Under the pieces are notes generated by a model. That model did not search any database. It saw nothing but the letters and a program-made list of their open reading frames with translations, and was not told where the DNA came from. Below are positions 12,501-22,149 of a DNA stretch of 64,000 nucleotides, piece after piece. The DNA comes from Perkinsus olseni (taxonomy: Eukaryota > Perkinsozoa > Perkinsida > Perkinsidae): positions 1 to 64,000 of the forward strand of contig JABANP010000267.1 of the NCBI GenBank assembly GCA_013115135.1. The letters run 5' to 3'. The position numbers and the translations under genes are program-made. The first letter of the stretch is position 1; each line of letters starts with the position of its first letter.

Positions 12501-12631
12501 TCCTCTATCACGCCCTCTATGCCCTCTATCTTTTCACTGAGGAGTGGAACGCCCTTGAGATCTTCCTAGCCGGCAGGAAGCACGCAGTCAACTACCCTTC
12601 AGAGCCGGCAGTTGAGCTCAGGAGGGGTTAG
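9561..12631 (+). CDS. Large FUSC/ALMT-like membrane transporter
   Basis: This looks like a two-block integral membrane protein resembling the aromatic-acid-exporter/fusaric-acid-resistance and aluminium-activated malate channel superfamily (anion efflux). The first helix (LATIICIILAIITTVASIAV) starts near 9564. Exons around 9760-9940, 10140-10230 and 10275-10440 carry further helices, then FLIALCHRSS, a Phe/Gly-rich pair of helices and a soluble helical domain (about 10750-11260). A 50-nt intron (11265-11314) joins to the second membrane block (WEKLIYPAKITLTGTLTSIV, ISHVFWGF-like helices) and a long C-terminal helical domain ending at 12631. The 40-nt intron ending near 9765 is well supported. 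No ATG is visible for the first exon, so an upstream exon is missing. Near 10480 the frame shifts by one base within conserved-looking sequence. Confidence 0.65.
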
Positions 12632-12945
12632 CCGTATGAGACAGGGTCCTTCGTTCAGGGTTCATAATCGCGTTTGCGCTTATCTTGACTTAGTGACGTT
12701 CTACCATTCAGTTTTCTCTGTTGTGTTGACTATCCAGTCGGGACTCGTCGTCATGTCGCCCATCTTCTACGCTTTTTTTCTCTCAACATGTCATGTTTCC
12801 TGCCTATGATGATGCTTCAAGTTGCGGTGGGGTATGTCTAGGTTTCACTCAGCTCCGTTAGTTCGTCTGAATCCTTCACTGGTCCCCACGGATATGGATT
12901 TTTCTTCTCAGCATTCTAAGGGTCCTTTGTTGTTATTTTCTCCCA

Positions 12946-13974
12946 TGTCGTCTGATATAGATCTGTGGAAAGGTCTCGCCATCGCCATCAACGTTATTGT
13001 ATGTTTTATTGGTATCATCCTATCAAGATGGATATCTCGTACTAAGATGTATGAAATAAGTTGTGCCTTGGTGGCTGGAGTGCTTCTCGCCACTGGACTT
13101 GTCCATCTCTTGTCGGACTCTGCTGAGAGCTTGGCTGATTTAACCGAGTCCATGAACGGTTACCCTTTCCCCTATATGCTTTGTGGTATAATGTTCATAG
13201 TACTATTGATTATCGAACAATCAGTTGACGCCTATCAAGTTAAACGGAAGGATCAGTCACCAAAACTTGTCAAAAATGATACTAACATCAACTCTGATAT
13301 CGAAGGCCCGTCATCATCCCAACTCTCATCTTCCTCATCCCAGCTAACCTCGGCAGATGATGATGCCAAAGATATGCATTCACATGATGTTAATATGTCC
13401 GAAGCTTCTGCAATATTCATTTTCCTAGCTCTTTCGGTGCATTCCATATTTGAAGGCCTCTCCCTGGGTGCGAGCGACAATGCATCCCAGATCGCCTCTA
13501 CTCTCATCGCCATCGCAGTGCACAAAGGCCTGGCTGCATATGCATTGGGAGCATCTTTTATGGAGGCCAAGGTCTCTAAGTGGCGAATGCTCATCTTCAG
13601 CGTCATTTTCGCGTTCATGACTCCGGCTGGCATTGCCATTGGTTGGGGTCTTGAATCGGCCGAGAGCGATACAGGTAGTAAGGCTGCGGGAGCCCTGCAT
13701 GTCTCGTGGTGCTGTCATCAACTATTGAGGAACTTGTGACGTTTTTCAGAGGTATTGAGCGGTGTCTGTAGTGCCTTAGCAGCTGGCACGTTCCTTTATG
13801 TCGGCGCCCTCGAGTTCGTTCCAATGTCATTCAAGCCTGGTTCCTCATATATCATCTGGAAGGTACTAGCGGGGACCTGAGAGACGCAACTTGTGTGTAA
13901 ACTGTTGTCTTCTTCAGTTCATCGCGGTACTTGTTGGCTATGGCGCAATGAGTGCCTTGGCTATTTGGACGTGA
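12946..13974 (+). CDS. ZIP-family zinc/iron transporter (2)
   Basis: This is the same architecture as the ZIP on the other strand at 8.1-9.1 kb. The start is probably ATG 12946 (MSSDIDLWKGLAIAIN), matching MDSIEVWKLLS of the paralog; in-frame ATGs also exist at 12894 and 12834. Introns at 13675-13749 (75 nt) and 13863-13917 (55 nt) restore the frame. TM4 has LALSVHSIFEG and TM5 AVHKGLAAYALGAS, the metal-binding helices. The TM3-TM4 loop is Ser-rich with DMHSHD, a likely metal-sensing loop. The last exon encodes FIAVLVGYGAMSALAIW and stops without the His-rich tail of the other copy. Sequence divergence between the two is high, so the duplication is old. Confidence 0.92.
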
Positions 13975-15344
13975 TTACTATCAGTTTATTTGCCGTGACG
14001 GTGTCATGGTGATGCTGATGCTGTTTGATTGAGTTTCTACCTCCAGCGAACTTGGTAAAATACTACAACTCTGATAACCACTCGAGTATTTTTCCTCTGG
14101 TGGTGTTACTTCTGGTTGTGCCTGTTTGCTTTACTATTTAACCCGAAATAGCTCATCCTTTGGTCTATTGTTCTTGTACGCTTCTCTTCTTACTCTTCCG
14201 ACAAAAACCCATCAATTTTTGAGTTGTCAGTTCTCGCTGGCAAGGCCTCAGCCAGCGAGCCAATAGACCTCGGGAGGACTCAAACGAAGAGCCTTAGATC
14301 TTCGACTAGATGGAAGGTTTTTGAAGGACCGGTCTATCTTCGCATGCTCCTGTGCGAAAGACACCCGGCGAATACTTCGCGAGTGCCATTCTCCGCGTTA
14401 TCACTCGAGTGGGCGTGATATGTATCACCGTCAAGGAGACGTCCTCTGTTGGTTCCCGAGTGCGGTTTCGAAGCTTTTGTGAGAATTCTATACACACGTG
14501 ACAGCAAACGACGCCATGGACGGGATGATTCATTGTTGGTGGTATCACAATCGATGACATCCATTCTCGCAACGAATGGACAGTCCACGAGTAATGATCC
14601 CAAGGCGCAGAGGCTGGGGCTGGTGTAGCATTGATAACAGCGATGCTGCGGAGGCGATAATGTTGACCAGTGGGTTTACTGCCTTACCAGCTTCCTGCAG
14701 GAGAACTTGCATGCCCGTTATCTTCCGTAGCACTAAAGGATGGTACTCCACCCTTGCCACTGCGTCAGTGTGGCGTCATCGGCACTCGTCTACTCGTCGA
14801 GCAAAGCTTGCGTGAAGTTGACCAGCCTACATCCCGTCTGGTGGAAGAGGGTGGGTTGAATCGTTAGGAAGTCTCGGACCCCTGGCAATCGTAGTACTTG
14901 GACTCGAGAGTTACGCAGGAGCTAGATGGATCGAAAACGCTTATGCATGTCTGGCGAGCGAGATATTGGGATCTTTGCTAGTGCGGGTAGACTGCCACAC
15001 TGCAGAGATTGACTTGTGGACAACCTCTTGCTCGGGTATTTGGCCCTCGCCGTTTGTTACCACTTCCGGGAAATTTAAATCAGAGAAGAAAGCATTCTCG
15101 GAGTTACGTCGACAGCGGAAACTTGCATCGGAAGGTTCCTCACGTTGAAGGTTGAATGTATGATTCTCACGAAGAGTGCGAGCTTACCGACTCTGCACAA
15201 CAAAAGATTGATGCGTCATTGAAACATTATGTAAGCCCACTGCCTTTGGGGAAAAAACTCTTTGGTTATAAATCCATGTAATAAGGATGAGCGCTACCCC
15301 TGGCGCAGTAAAAAGTCTTCAATGAGAGGTCTTCAATCACTGGT
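13975..15344. other. About 1.4 kb without a confident gene
   Basis: The best candidate is a minus-strand exon-like stretch at 14760-14545 (KITGMQVLLQEAGKAVNPL...), possibly preceded by RLVNFTQALLDE near 14820. Its helical, amphipathic composition looks coding, but I could not attach it to a start, a stop or a family. Nothing else stands out. Confidence 0.3.
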
Positions 15345-16448
15345 CTACAACAACCACTTTTTGTAGAAGTTGATAAGCTCAGCCATGGCCTGAAAGGGTG
15401 ATGATATCGATCGTTCGTATGGCATAGAACAGACTTTGTCGCTGATTTCCTTCTGGTCGGGCTGCGTCCAGTCGCCCCTGCCAGCCATAAATCCGTGGAA
15501 GGTCTCTTTATATTTAGATACCGTAACATTCTTTACTCCCGCCTCGCGGACACCTGATACCACCTCTACGCAGTTATTCTCAAACTCAGGAACTGACCTT
15601 CCTCAAAATCAGCGAGATTGTCGTCCTTAGTTTCCGAGATACAGAGCGGGCAGTTTAGCCTGAGGCGCATCAGCTCTGAGAAAGGCTCAAAGGGACTCTT
15701 ACATTCATTCCGTCCTCCTTGGTAAGGAAGCTAGGGTGAGGGCCAGCGTGAGCGCGTAATTCCGGCGGGTCGGTCCCCATGAGAACCCCGACTTTAGCAC
15801 CCCAGCAGTGACCAATAGTGCCGAGCTTCTTGACTCCACGATCCTTGATCATGTACTTGGCCACGGCTCCTGAGAAGAAGCTCTATCAGGAGTACAGCCC
15901 AGAGGGATACTCACTAGCAGGCTCGACATGGCTAGTTGGGGCCGCAGCGCCACCCAGCCATTCACCGATCTCCTTCTGTAGCTGAGGAAGCGTGATGAAG
16001 AAGGCGAGCGATCATCGAATACTCACAGCGGGTGTGTTGGGAGGGTACTTCTCTGCTGGCCAAGGCTTGCCGTGGAAGAAGTCTGGCGCGACCACAAGAG
16101 CACCATCGAGGCCTGAGGGTGGTGGGGAGCTGGTATTCACTTCCTACTGCCTTGCTACCCTCAGACAAACGATCGGCCTCCTCACAGGTATTACTATGCA
16201 TACCAAAAATGTCGTAGATGGCGAGGATCTGAGGACCATGACATCGCACGAGAGGGAGTAGAAGGTCAGGTCCTCACGCCAACACCGTTGTTACCACTGC
16301 CCACAGTGTAACACTTGAGTCCAGCAACGGTGGCCTACAATGCGCATCAGGGAAGCAATGGTGACAGTGCGAAGGGGCTTACGAAACTGCCTTTAGGCTG
16401 GTAACCAGACCCCGGGGCCTGGGTCTTATCAGTGGGGCAGCAGGACAT
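15345..16448 (-). CDS. Dienelactone hydrolase family protein
   Basis: This is an alpha/beta hydrolase of the DLH family, which hydrolyses dienelactone-like or related small ester/lactone substrates in the cytosol. ATG 16448 gives MSCCPTDKTQAPGSGY. Splicing four or five introns of about 48-60 nt yields AIYDIFGMHSNTCEEADRLS, VVAPDFFHGKPWPAEKYPPN, LQKEIGEWLGG and TIGHCWGAKVGVLM, where GHCWGA carries the DLH nucleophile Cys. Then come TKDDNLADFEE (acid region) and YKETFHGFMAGRGDW with the catalytic His, ending KKWLL at 15345. At about 15591-15600 one base appears to be missing between FEEG and VPEFENNC, so the written sequence is frameshifted there. The domain order is otherwise complete and of normal length (about 245 residues). 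Confidence 0.88.
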
Positions 16449-16974
16449 GATAGTTCTTGTTGAACGAGTGTATCGGCAACCGTAACGGAGCTTGGATAGT
16501 CGGATGAAATACCCCGCCCGTGTCGAGTAACCCCCCATTTTTCGGCTTAAGAGTGAATTTTGATGAGACCACAGCATAGGCTCGAAACATAGGGGGGCAG
16601 AGGGAGCAGATGTCCCATCTACTGTCAAGCTCGGGGGGCTGCTCCCTTTTCGGCCTGAGCTGCGTACAGGCGTGCGAACGTCCGCGTGCAGGTGGAATTG
16701 CCCGTTTTGACGAAACTCCGCACTTTACACACACAGACAAGGCCAATTTGCGATATACCAACTCGAGTATTCATTCATCAACGTCATTCATTACGGCGTT
16801 TACGAACGACTTGTCAAGTTCCAGACAAGGGCCCGGAACCTTGACTAGCCTGGACATGTCCCTGCTCATTGGGGTCCCCAATGAACAAGTCGCACCCCCC
16901 AGTGAGATCGCACTTTGGCGCCTATGGACCACAGGCAACACTTGATTGATGCCGCACCTCGGCAGGAGAACCCT

Positions 16975-17748
16975 CTATACCATTCAGAAGTCTATTTGGC
17001 GGATAAGGCCGCCTATATGGGGTTGGAGGATTTCACGTTGGCGGTTTGAGACAGCGAATTGGCGGTAGGGTCGAGATGAGGGTATACAATTGGCGGATAA
17101 AGAAGTCATTTTAGCGGCAGGCCTCGGATAAGGAAATCAATTTCGCGAATAAGGCACGCAATTTCATGATTAAGGAAATCAATTTCGCCGATAAGGACAT
17201 CAATTTCGGGGCGGGGGATGGACAGTCCATCATGGATTTCAACCACACCGGAAATCCTCCCACTGCGACTCTCAGCCTGACACAACTGCGCGGCAGTGCA
17301 CGACAGTATCTTGGCGAATCCTGTGCATGCAATTGAGAGCTTCTTGCGATGCAGTTTTAAAATCGTTGAGCAACGGTATCGTAATGATGTCATCCATGGC
17401 ATGTGAAAAGCTGAAGTTAGCAGCTAAACCGGTTTCCCATTGTCGAGTAGGATTGCGCTACGCTGAGGTCGTGTGGAGTTACATACCCGAAGATTCCAGG
17501 TCAGAGTTGATCCCCGAAATTGATGTCCTTATCGGCGAAATTGATTTCCTTAATCATGAAATTGCGTGCCTTATTCGCGAAATTGATTTCCTTATCCGAG
17601 GCCTGCCGCTAAAATGACTTCTTTATCCGCCAATTGTATACCCTCATCTCGACCCTACCGCCAATTCGCTGTCTCAACCCGCCAACGTGAAATCCTCGAC
17701 CCCCATATAGGCGGCCTTATCCGCCAAATAGGCTTCTGAATGGTATAG
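16975..17748. mobile_element. 774-bp fold-back element with 237-bp inverted arms
   Basis: The left arm 16975-17211 and right arm 17512-17748 are inverted copies of 237 bp differing at only a few positions, flanking a unique spacer of 300 bp. The ends read ctatac...gtatag. No target-site duplication is obvious. Each arm contains a 21-bp tandem repeat (about four units, 17128-17211 and 17512-17595). Read outward from the spacer it encodes a heptad array EIDVLIG / EIDFLNH / EIACLIR / EIDFLIR followed by RGLPLK and stop. Open frames therefore run from the spacer into each arm on opposite strands and end with the same peptide. This looks like a non-autonomous fold-back/MITE-type transposon. No transposase is present. 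Confidence 0.75.
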
Positions 17749-17754
17749 TTGTTA

Positions 17755-17772
17755 CAGCAGCAGCAGCAGCAG
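17755..17772. repeat. (CAG)6 microsatellite
   Basis: Six CAG triplets sit 6 bp outside the right end of the fold-back element. Nothing else is recognised between it and the next gene at 18240. Confidence 0.8.
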
Positions 17773-18239
17773 CTACAGAGTGTCGTAAAAGTAGTGTACA
17801 GAATCCTAGGCCTAGTGACGTCGAAGGATCTTATCTGCTCCAGAAGTTCGAAACTTTCACGCAGTCGAATGGAGGTATCCCTGAGTTCAGAGCAAATGAT
17901 TGGTGCATCCTATAAGGTCTCAGGACCCTCGCAGCTGGCCCTTGAGTCAAGGGAAAACTGTGTGGTCTGGCCTCACAGCGAGAGGCCATAACAGCATCAC
18001 CGAGCCGACCGAAATAAACCACGGCCTGTCAATTACTGCCTGAGTGCCGGGACCCCCGCTGAAGGGGGGAGAGGTGAAAGAATCCAGACAGTACGGCATA
18101 CAGCGAGGCAGCAATAACGATTATCCCTGATGACTCGGCACTTAACGCAATGTGTGATGTGCATTCGAAACTCCTTGGCTGATGACGCTGAAGGGCACAA
18201 GTAAAGTTGATGAGGATGATGATGCTGTAAGGAACGCAT

Positions 18240-18590
18240 TTATACAGTAACGCCAGGGAAGCACTGGTCAAAGGTCTGCTTGGGGTGCTTACTGAACAAC
18301 AGGAAGAACAGGTCAGTCGGAGTGGGTCTCTGAGTGGATAATTACCTCTCGGCATGAGAAGGAAGAAGCTTCTTCTGAGTACACATGAACGTTTGCCTGC
18401 AGACACTGCACATAAGGGTCTGGGACTGTAAAGAAAGAGGACATTCCACCAAAGTCGAAGGATCTCCTGCAAAACCTACAGCGGCATTGTTCTTCAACTG
18501 AGACTCTCCACCCTTGCCAGAGTGCTTGGCCTGCCTTTTTGCGTTGTCAATGCGCTTACGCTGAGCTTCACAAGCGTTGGTTCTTCCCAT
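18240..18590 (-). CDS. ZNF706-like small zinc-finger protein (copy 1)
   Basis: About 80 residues after removal of two introns (18426-18479, 54 nt, and a second of about 70 nt near 18275-18345). ATG 18590 gives MGRTNACEAQRKRIDNAKRQ, the basic N-terminus of the 4F5/ZNF706 family, then KHSGKGGESQLKN. The finger follows as LMCSVCRQTFMCTQKKLLPS and HAESKHPKQTFDQCFPG. The C-x2-C and distal His residues match a C2H2 finger of the ZNF706/At2g23090 type. Family members are tiny, conserved and poorly characterised (a translation or stem-cell regulatory role is proposed for human ZNF706). A near-identical paralog lies 2.3 kb away on the same strand. Confidence 0.85.
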
Positions 18591-18599
18591 ACTGAGTTT

Positions 18600-19374
18600 C
18601 GGAGGTCAAGAGAGACTTTAAACTGACAGCAACGACGTTATAACCCTGTGACGAGGAAAGGTAAAATAAAGTATCATAGCTTGACCACTGTGAGTGGCAC
18701 AAACCACACAGGGACCTCAGCGTGGCCCAGACAGGAGAGGACAAAACACTATACAGTGCTGTCTAAGGCGATCTCAATCCCCCCCAGGGGGAACTACTCT
18801 ATGAAGGGAGTGCTTGTAGGGAAGAAACATGGTGAGCTTCTTTTATCATCGGCTAAGGGGTGCGAGCGATGTGAGCGATTGAGCACGCGCGAAAAACTCC
18901 GGTTTGTGAGCGATTCAACGCGTGCGAAAACGCTGAGCAGTTATACGAGACTGCAACCCTCTGTGAGGACAGGCAGGATCAAACCTTGCGGCACCGCCCC
19001 TGCAAAGACTTAGGCTTTAACGTGAACAATGAAGGGAAAAACCATGTTTGGAAATATGTAGATCAACATGGATCAACACGCGATACATCATCCGAGTCGG
19101 ATGATCCGACTGTACTCTGCTCAACAACACCCATCCGCGGTTATTATGCTTATCTGCATGAAAATCAAAAGTTACGTCAATAGGAGATAAGAAAACGGCA
19201 TTCGAAGAATAAGAATATGTGACAAATCGACCGCCCTCTTCGTTAATTTGCCGATTTTGCCGTTAATAATAACGATGATTGACGCTAGGCTCTTCCGCCA
19301 CCTGCCGTTTTATCTCGGTACTCGTAAGGTAACCTGTCCTCGATTCGGCAGTGTGATTTCGTTGCCTTTTTCCT
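18600..19374. other. Gene-free stretch with a short direct repeat
   Basis: No convincing exon. At 18871-18901 and 18906-18937 there is an imperfect direct repeat beginning gtgagcgatt and containing gcgcgaaaa/gtgcgaaaa. The region probably holds the upstream sequences of ZNF706-like copy 1 (minus) and of the secreted-protein gene at 19375 (plus). Confidence 0.45.
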
Positions 19375-20097
19375 ATGACCGTGGCTACCGGGGTCCAAGG
19401 CTCAGTTCTCGTTACAGCTCTTCTAGCCGTGGGCGTCCTCAGTAGCGCTAGGAGCCCTAACAATGACACCCCGGTTGGGTCGAACGAGATTACTGTTGGT
19501 GCTTACCGCACTACTAGTGCCAAGTGTTCTGTGGGTAATGATGATGACAAAAGGCTTTTCCTCACGATTGAGAGCTCGAACGGCGCCCAGAAGGGTCAAG
19601 TTGGCACTTCGCCCGACTACTGCAATTTCGGTATGTGCATGGCACTTCCTCTTGTGTGGAAGCCTCCCAGCCAGAAGTCTCCGATCAAGTTCGGTGATTT
19701 GGGGTCCCTCAGTACTTACGCGTGCTTTGGCTTCCAACTAGACGAGGAACCAACAACATTCTTGCTGAATCTACAAGCAGATTTACACGTTGGAGTTAAC
19801 CTGGATGACCTCATCTTTTGCGAAACCGAAAAAGGGTTGCTAGTCGCACAAGAAGACGAGAATAAACGTTTCCCGAAAGCCTGCTTTATGTCGGCGATTC
19901 CTGAAGAATTCAAAAGCTCTCATGTTGCGGTGATCGCACAACCCAACGCTGGCAGGAACATCCGAGAAAATAAGAAGCAACTACAGCCGAGCGCGCAACA
20001 GAAGCCTGCCCTACTGGCTGAGGCCCTCAAGAGGCGTGCACCCATGCCAACCGACGTGTTGTGGGAGCCGCCGGCAAAGAAAAAAGGCCCAGGCTAA
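19375..20097 (+). CDS. Single-exon secreted protein, lineage-specific
   Basis: 240 residues from ATG 19375 to the stop at 20097, uninterrupted, in contrast to the intron-rich neighbours. The N-terminus VATGVQGSVLVTALLAVGVL is a signal peptide with a likely cleavage after the Ala/Ser run. The mature part has four or five Cys (KCSVGN, DYCNFGMCMAL, ACFGFQL, FCETEKG, ACFMSAI), suggesting a disulphide-bonded extracellular domain. It is followed by a basic, Gln/Pro-rich tail ending PPAKKKGPG. No known family is recognised. Secretion is a prediction; the absence of introns could reflect a retroposed or fast-evolving effector-type gene. Confidence 0.7.
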   Translation: MTVATGVQGSVLVTALLAVGVLSSARSPNNDTPVGSNEITVGAYRTTSAKCSVGNDDDKRLFLTIESSNGAQKGQVGTSPDYCNFGMCMALPLVWKPPSQKSPIKFGDLGSLSTYACFGFQLDEEPTTFLLNLQADLHVGVNLDDLIFCETEKGLLVAQEDENKRFPKACFMSAIPEEFKSSHVAVIAQPNAGRNIRENKKQLQPSAQQKPALLAEALKRRAPMPTDVLWEPPAKKKGPG

Positions 20098-20635
20098 AAG
20101 TATCCTACAGCAAGCGTTCGAGATGGCGGTGTTGTATCCTCAGCCAGAGGATGTCATAGATCTCACCTATTTCTGAGGAGTTCCCCGGGGACGTGTCTAG
20201 AGCATCGCGTGATCAACACCCGAACTCCACCTCATGTAAGTCGCTGACGGAGATATGCTCTTGTTGTTGTTATAAATCTGTGCAGATTCAACCAAATCTG
20301 GTTGGTCCACGTTACGCTCCCTGCTACGCTAGGATGTCCCTTTATTCATAAATTGAGCATGTATATCGTACTTGTGCTCAGAGGTGTCTGGCCAATATAC
20401 TGCGTTCAGTTCAGTACCAGATGCATAGTAATGTCACGAGACCTCGGTGAGACTCATTAGAACACCTCTCCTGGGCCCCGGAGACGGCACGATGGAGGCG
20501 ATAGTGGAGACCATTGGCATGGGCATTTGTTGAACGAATCATATTCGAGTGCTACAGCTGATCTTAACCCGGTTAGCAGCTCATCGCACCCACACCCCCA
20601 GGTAACTCAAGTGGCAACACGTTATATACTCCAGC

Positions 20636-21050
20636 TTATGTAGGAACCTGTTCTATCTCTGCTGCCGAGGGAAGTAGGAGTAACGCATTTAGACTGGAGA
20701 CGCCAGGGAAGCACTGGTCGAAGGTCTGCTTGGGGTGCTTACTGAAAAACAGGAAGGGAGGTGTCAATCCTAAGCCTCAGATGCTAGGGATGATTACCTC
20801 TCGGCATGGGCAGGGAGAAGCTTCTTCTGAGTACACATGAATGTCTGTCTGCAGATGCTGCACATAAGGGTCTGGGACTGAAAAGGGGGAAGGGAACTAA
20901 ATACACCTTCGAACGTTGAAGGCCCGTTCCTAGTGTTACGGCCGCGATGTTCTTCAACTGAGACTCTCCGCCCTTCCCCGAGTGCTTGGCCTGCCTTTTT
21001 GCGGCATCGAGACGTTTGCGCTGAGCTTCAGAAGCGTTGGTTCTTCCCAT
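20636..21050 (-). CDS. ZNF706-like small zinc-finger protein (copy 2)
   Basis: Paralog of the gene at 18240-18590. ATG 21050 gives MGRTNASEAQRKRLDAAKRQ. It has the same two intron positions (about 62 nt near 20880-20941, and one near 20744-20800). The finger is LMCSICRQTFMCTQKKLLPA, then HAESKHPKQTFDQCFPGV. The stop differs: this copy runs past the shared end into about 18 extra residues (SLNALLLLPSAAEIEQVPT) and ends at 20636. Conserved intron positions and strong DNA identity, including the sequence around the last splice site, point to a recent tandem duplication. Confidence 0.83.
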
Positions 21051-22149
21051 AGCTTGAGAGAGACTGTAGACTGAAAACAATAGTCCACGCTGGTCCGCTT
21101 CACACAGTCAAACTCGACGCTGGCAGATTATGAAAGGCGAAGAAAGAATTTAATCTCAAGAATTTGACCCCTGTTTTGAAGCCTTTTGATGAAGTATCTG
21201 ATAATCACTTTACGCCGGTTGCTTCATAAAGTCCACAGTCTTTGAGCATCCAAGTTAGCCGGTACCAACGGCGATGGGCTATAGACTCACACACAACTTG
21301 GTTTATACAAAAGCTATCTCGTCGCACTCGCACGCATGCACACAGCAGCGCCACTAGCCATAGCAGCTGGATAGGGCTAGAAGCCTCCCATGATCGGCAG
21401 ACGATAAGCAAGCAACACTCAACAAGCCAAGGACACTAACAGACGGACGCCTACTGCGACAACTGCCCGGAATGAGAGCACGTACCAGGGGAGAGTAGGG
21501 GAGACAACGGTTGTGACGCCAGACCAGAGTTACCGACGGTGGACGCCGCGCAAAGGACTTCAGAAAGGCTACACGCGAGCTCCGTCAGATTCGGGGATCA
21601 CTCCGCTGCTCAAACCAAACTGTCACTGTGACTGGCACAGATCAGGCAGGAACCTACAGTGTGGCTTCAAGTCAAGACTTGAAGAATTGCGCCGAAGCTG
21701 TCCAAAAGCTGCACGATGGCAACTGCGCGATGTAAGCAGTATTCGACACTCAAAGCGTATATCCTCGAAGCCTGTGGGGAGCTAGCGATGCAATTCATAC
21801 TCTCAAGAGGAGCAAAAGAGACGAATCAGAAGGCTGTCTAATGGATGGGTGAGCCCCGTGTGTTGTGTTCCACCAGACGACACTATGCGTAGGTACACTG
21901 GTGTTGCTTCTCCGATTATTGTTCATAGGCAACGTGAGTTGGGGGGAGGTGTAGAGGTCCATTCTAAGGGGGATGGAGTACTAGCTATGCACGCATGCAC
22001 AAGACGATCAGCGCATAATAAGTAACACACGGAGATGATGAAGACGAGAGGTGTAGCGCATCACACCTTGTCCCTGGTGTGTTCGAACAAGATATCTCCA
22101 TAGTCAATGGATCCAAAACACGAACAGCTGAGAGTATGATCAGAAACAT
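21051..22149. other. About 1.1 kb without a confident gene
   Basis: Open frames here (for example 21513-21785 plus) have no recognisable domains and biased, non-coding-like composition. I see no RNA gene or repeat. Confidence 0.4.
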
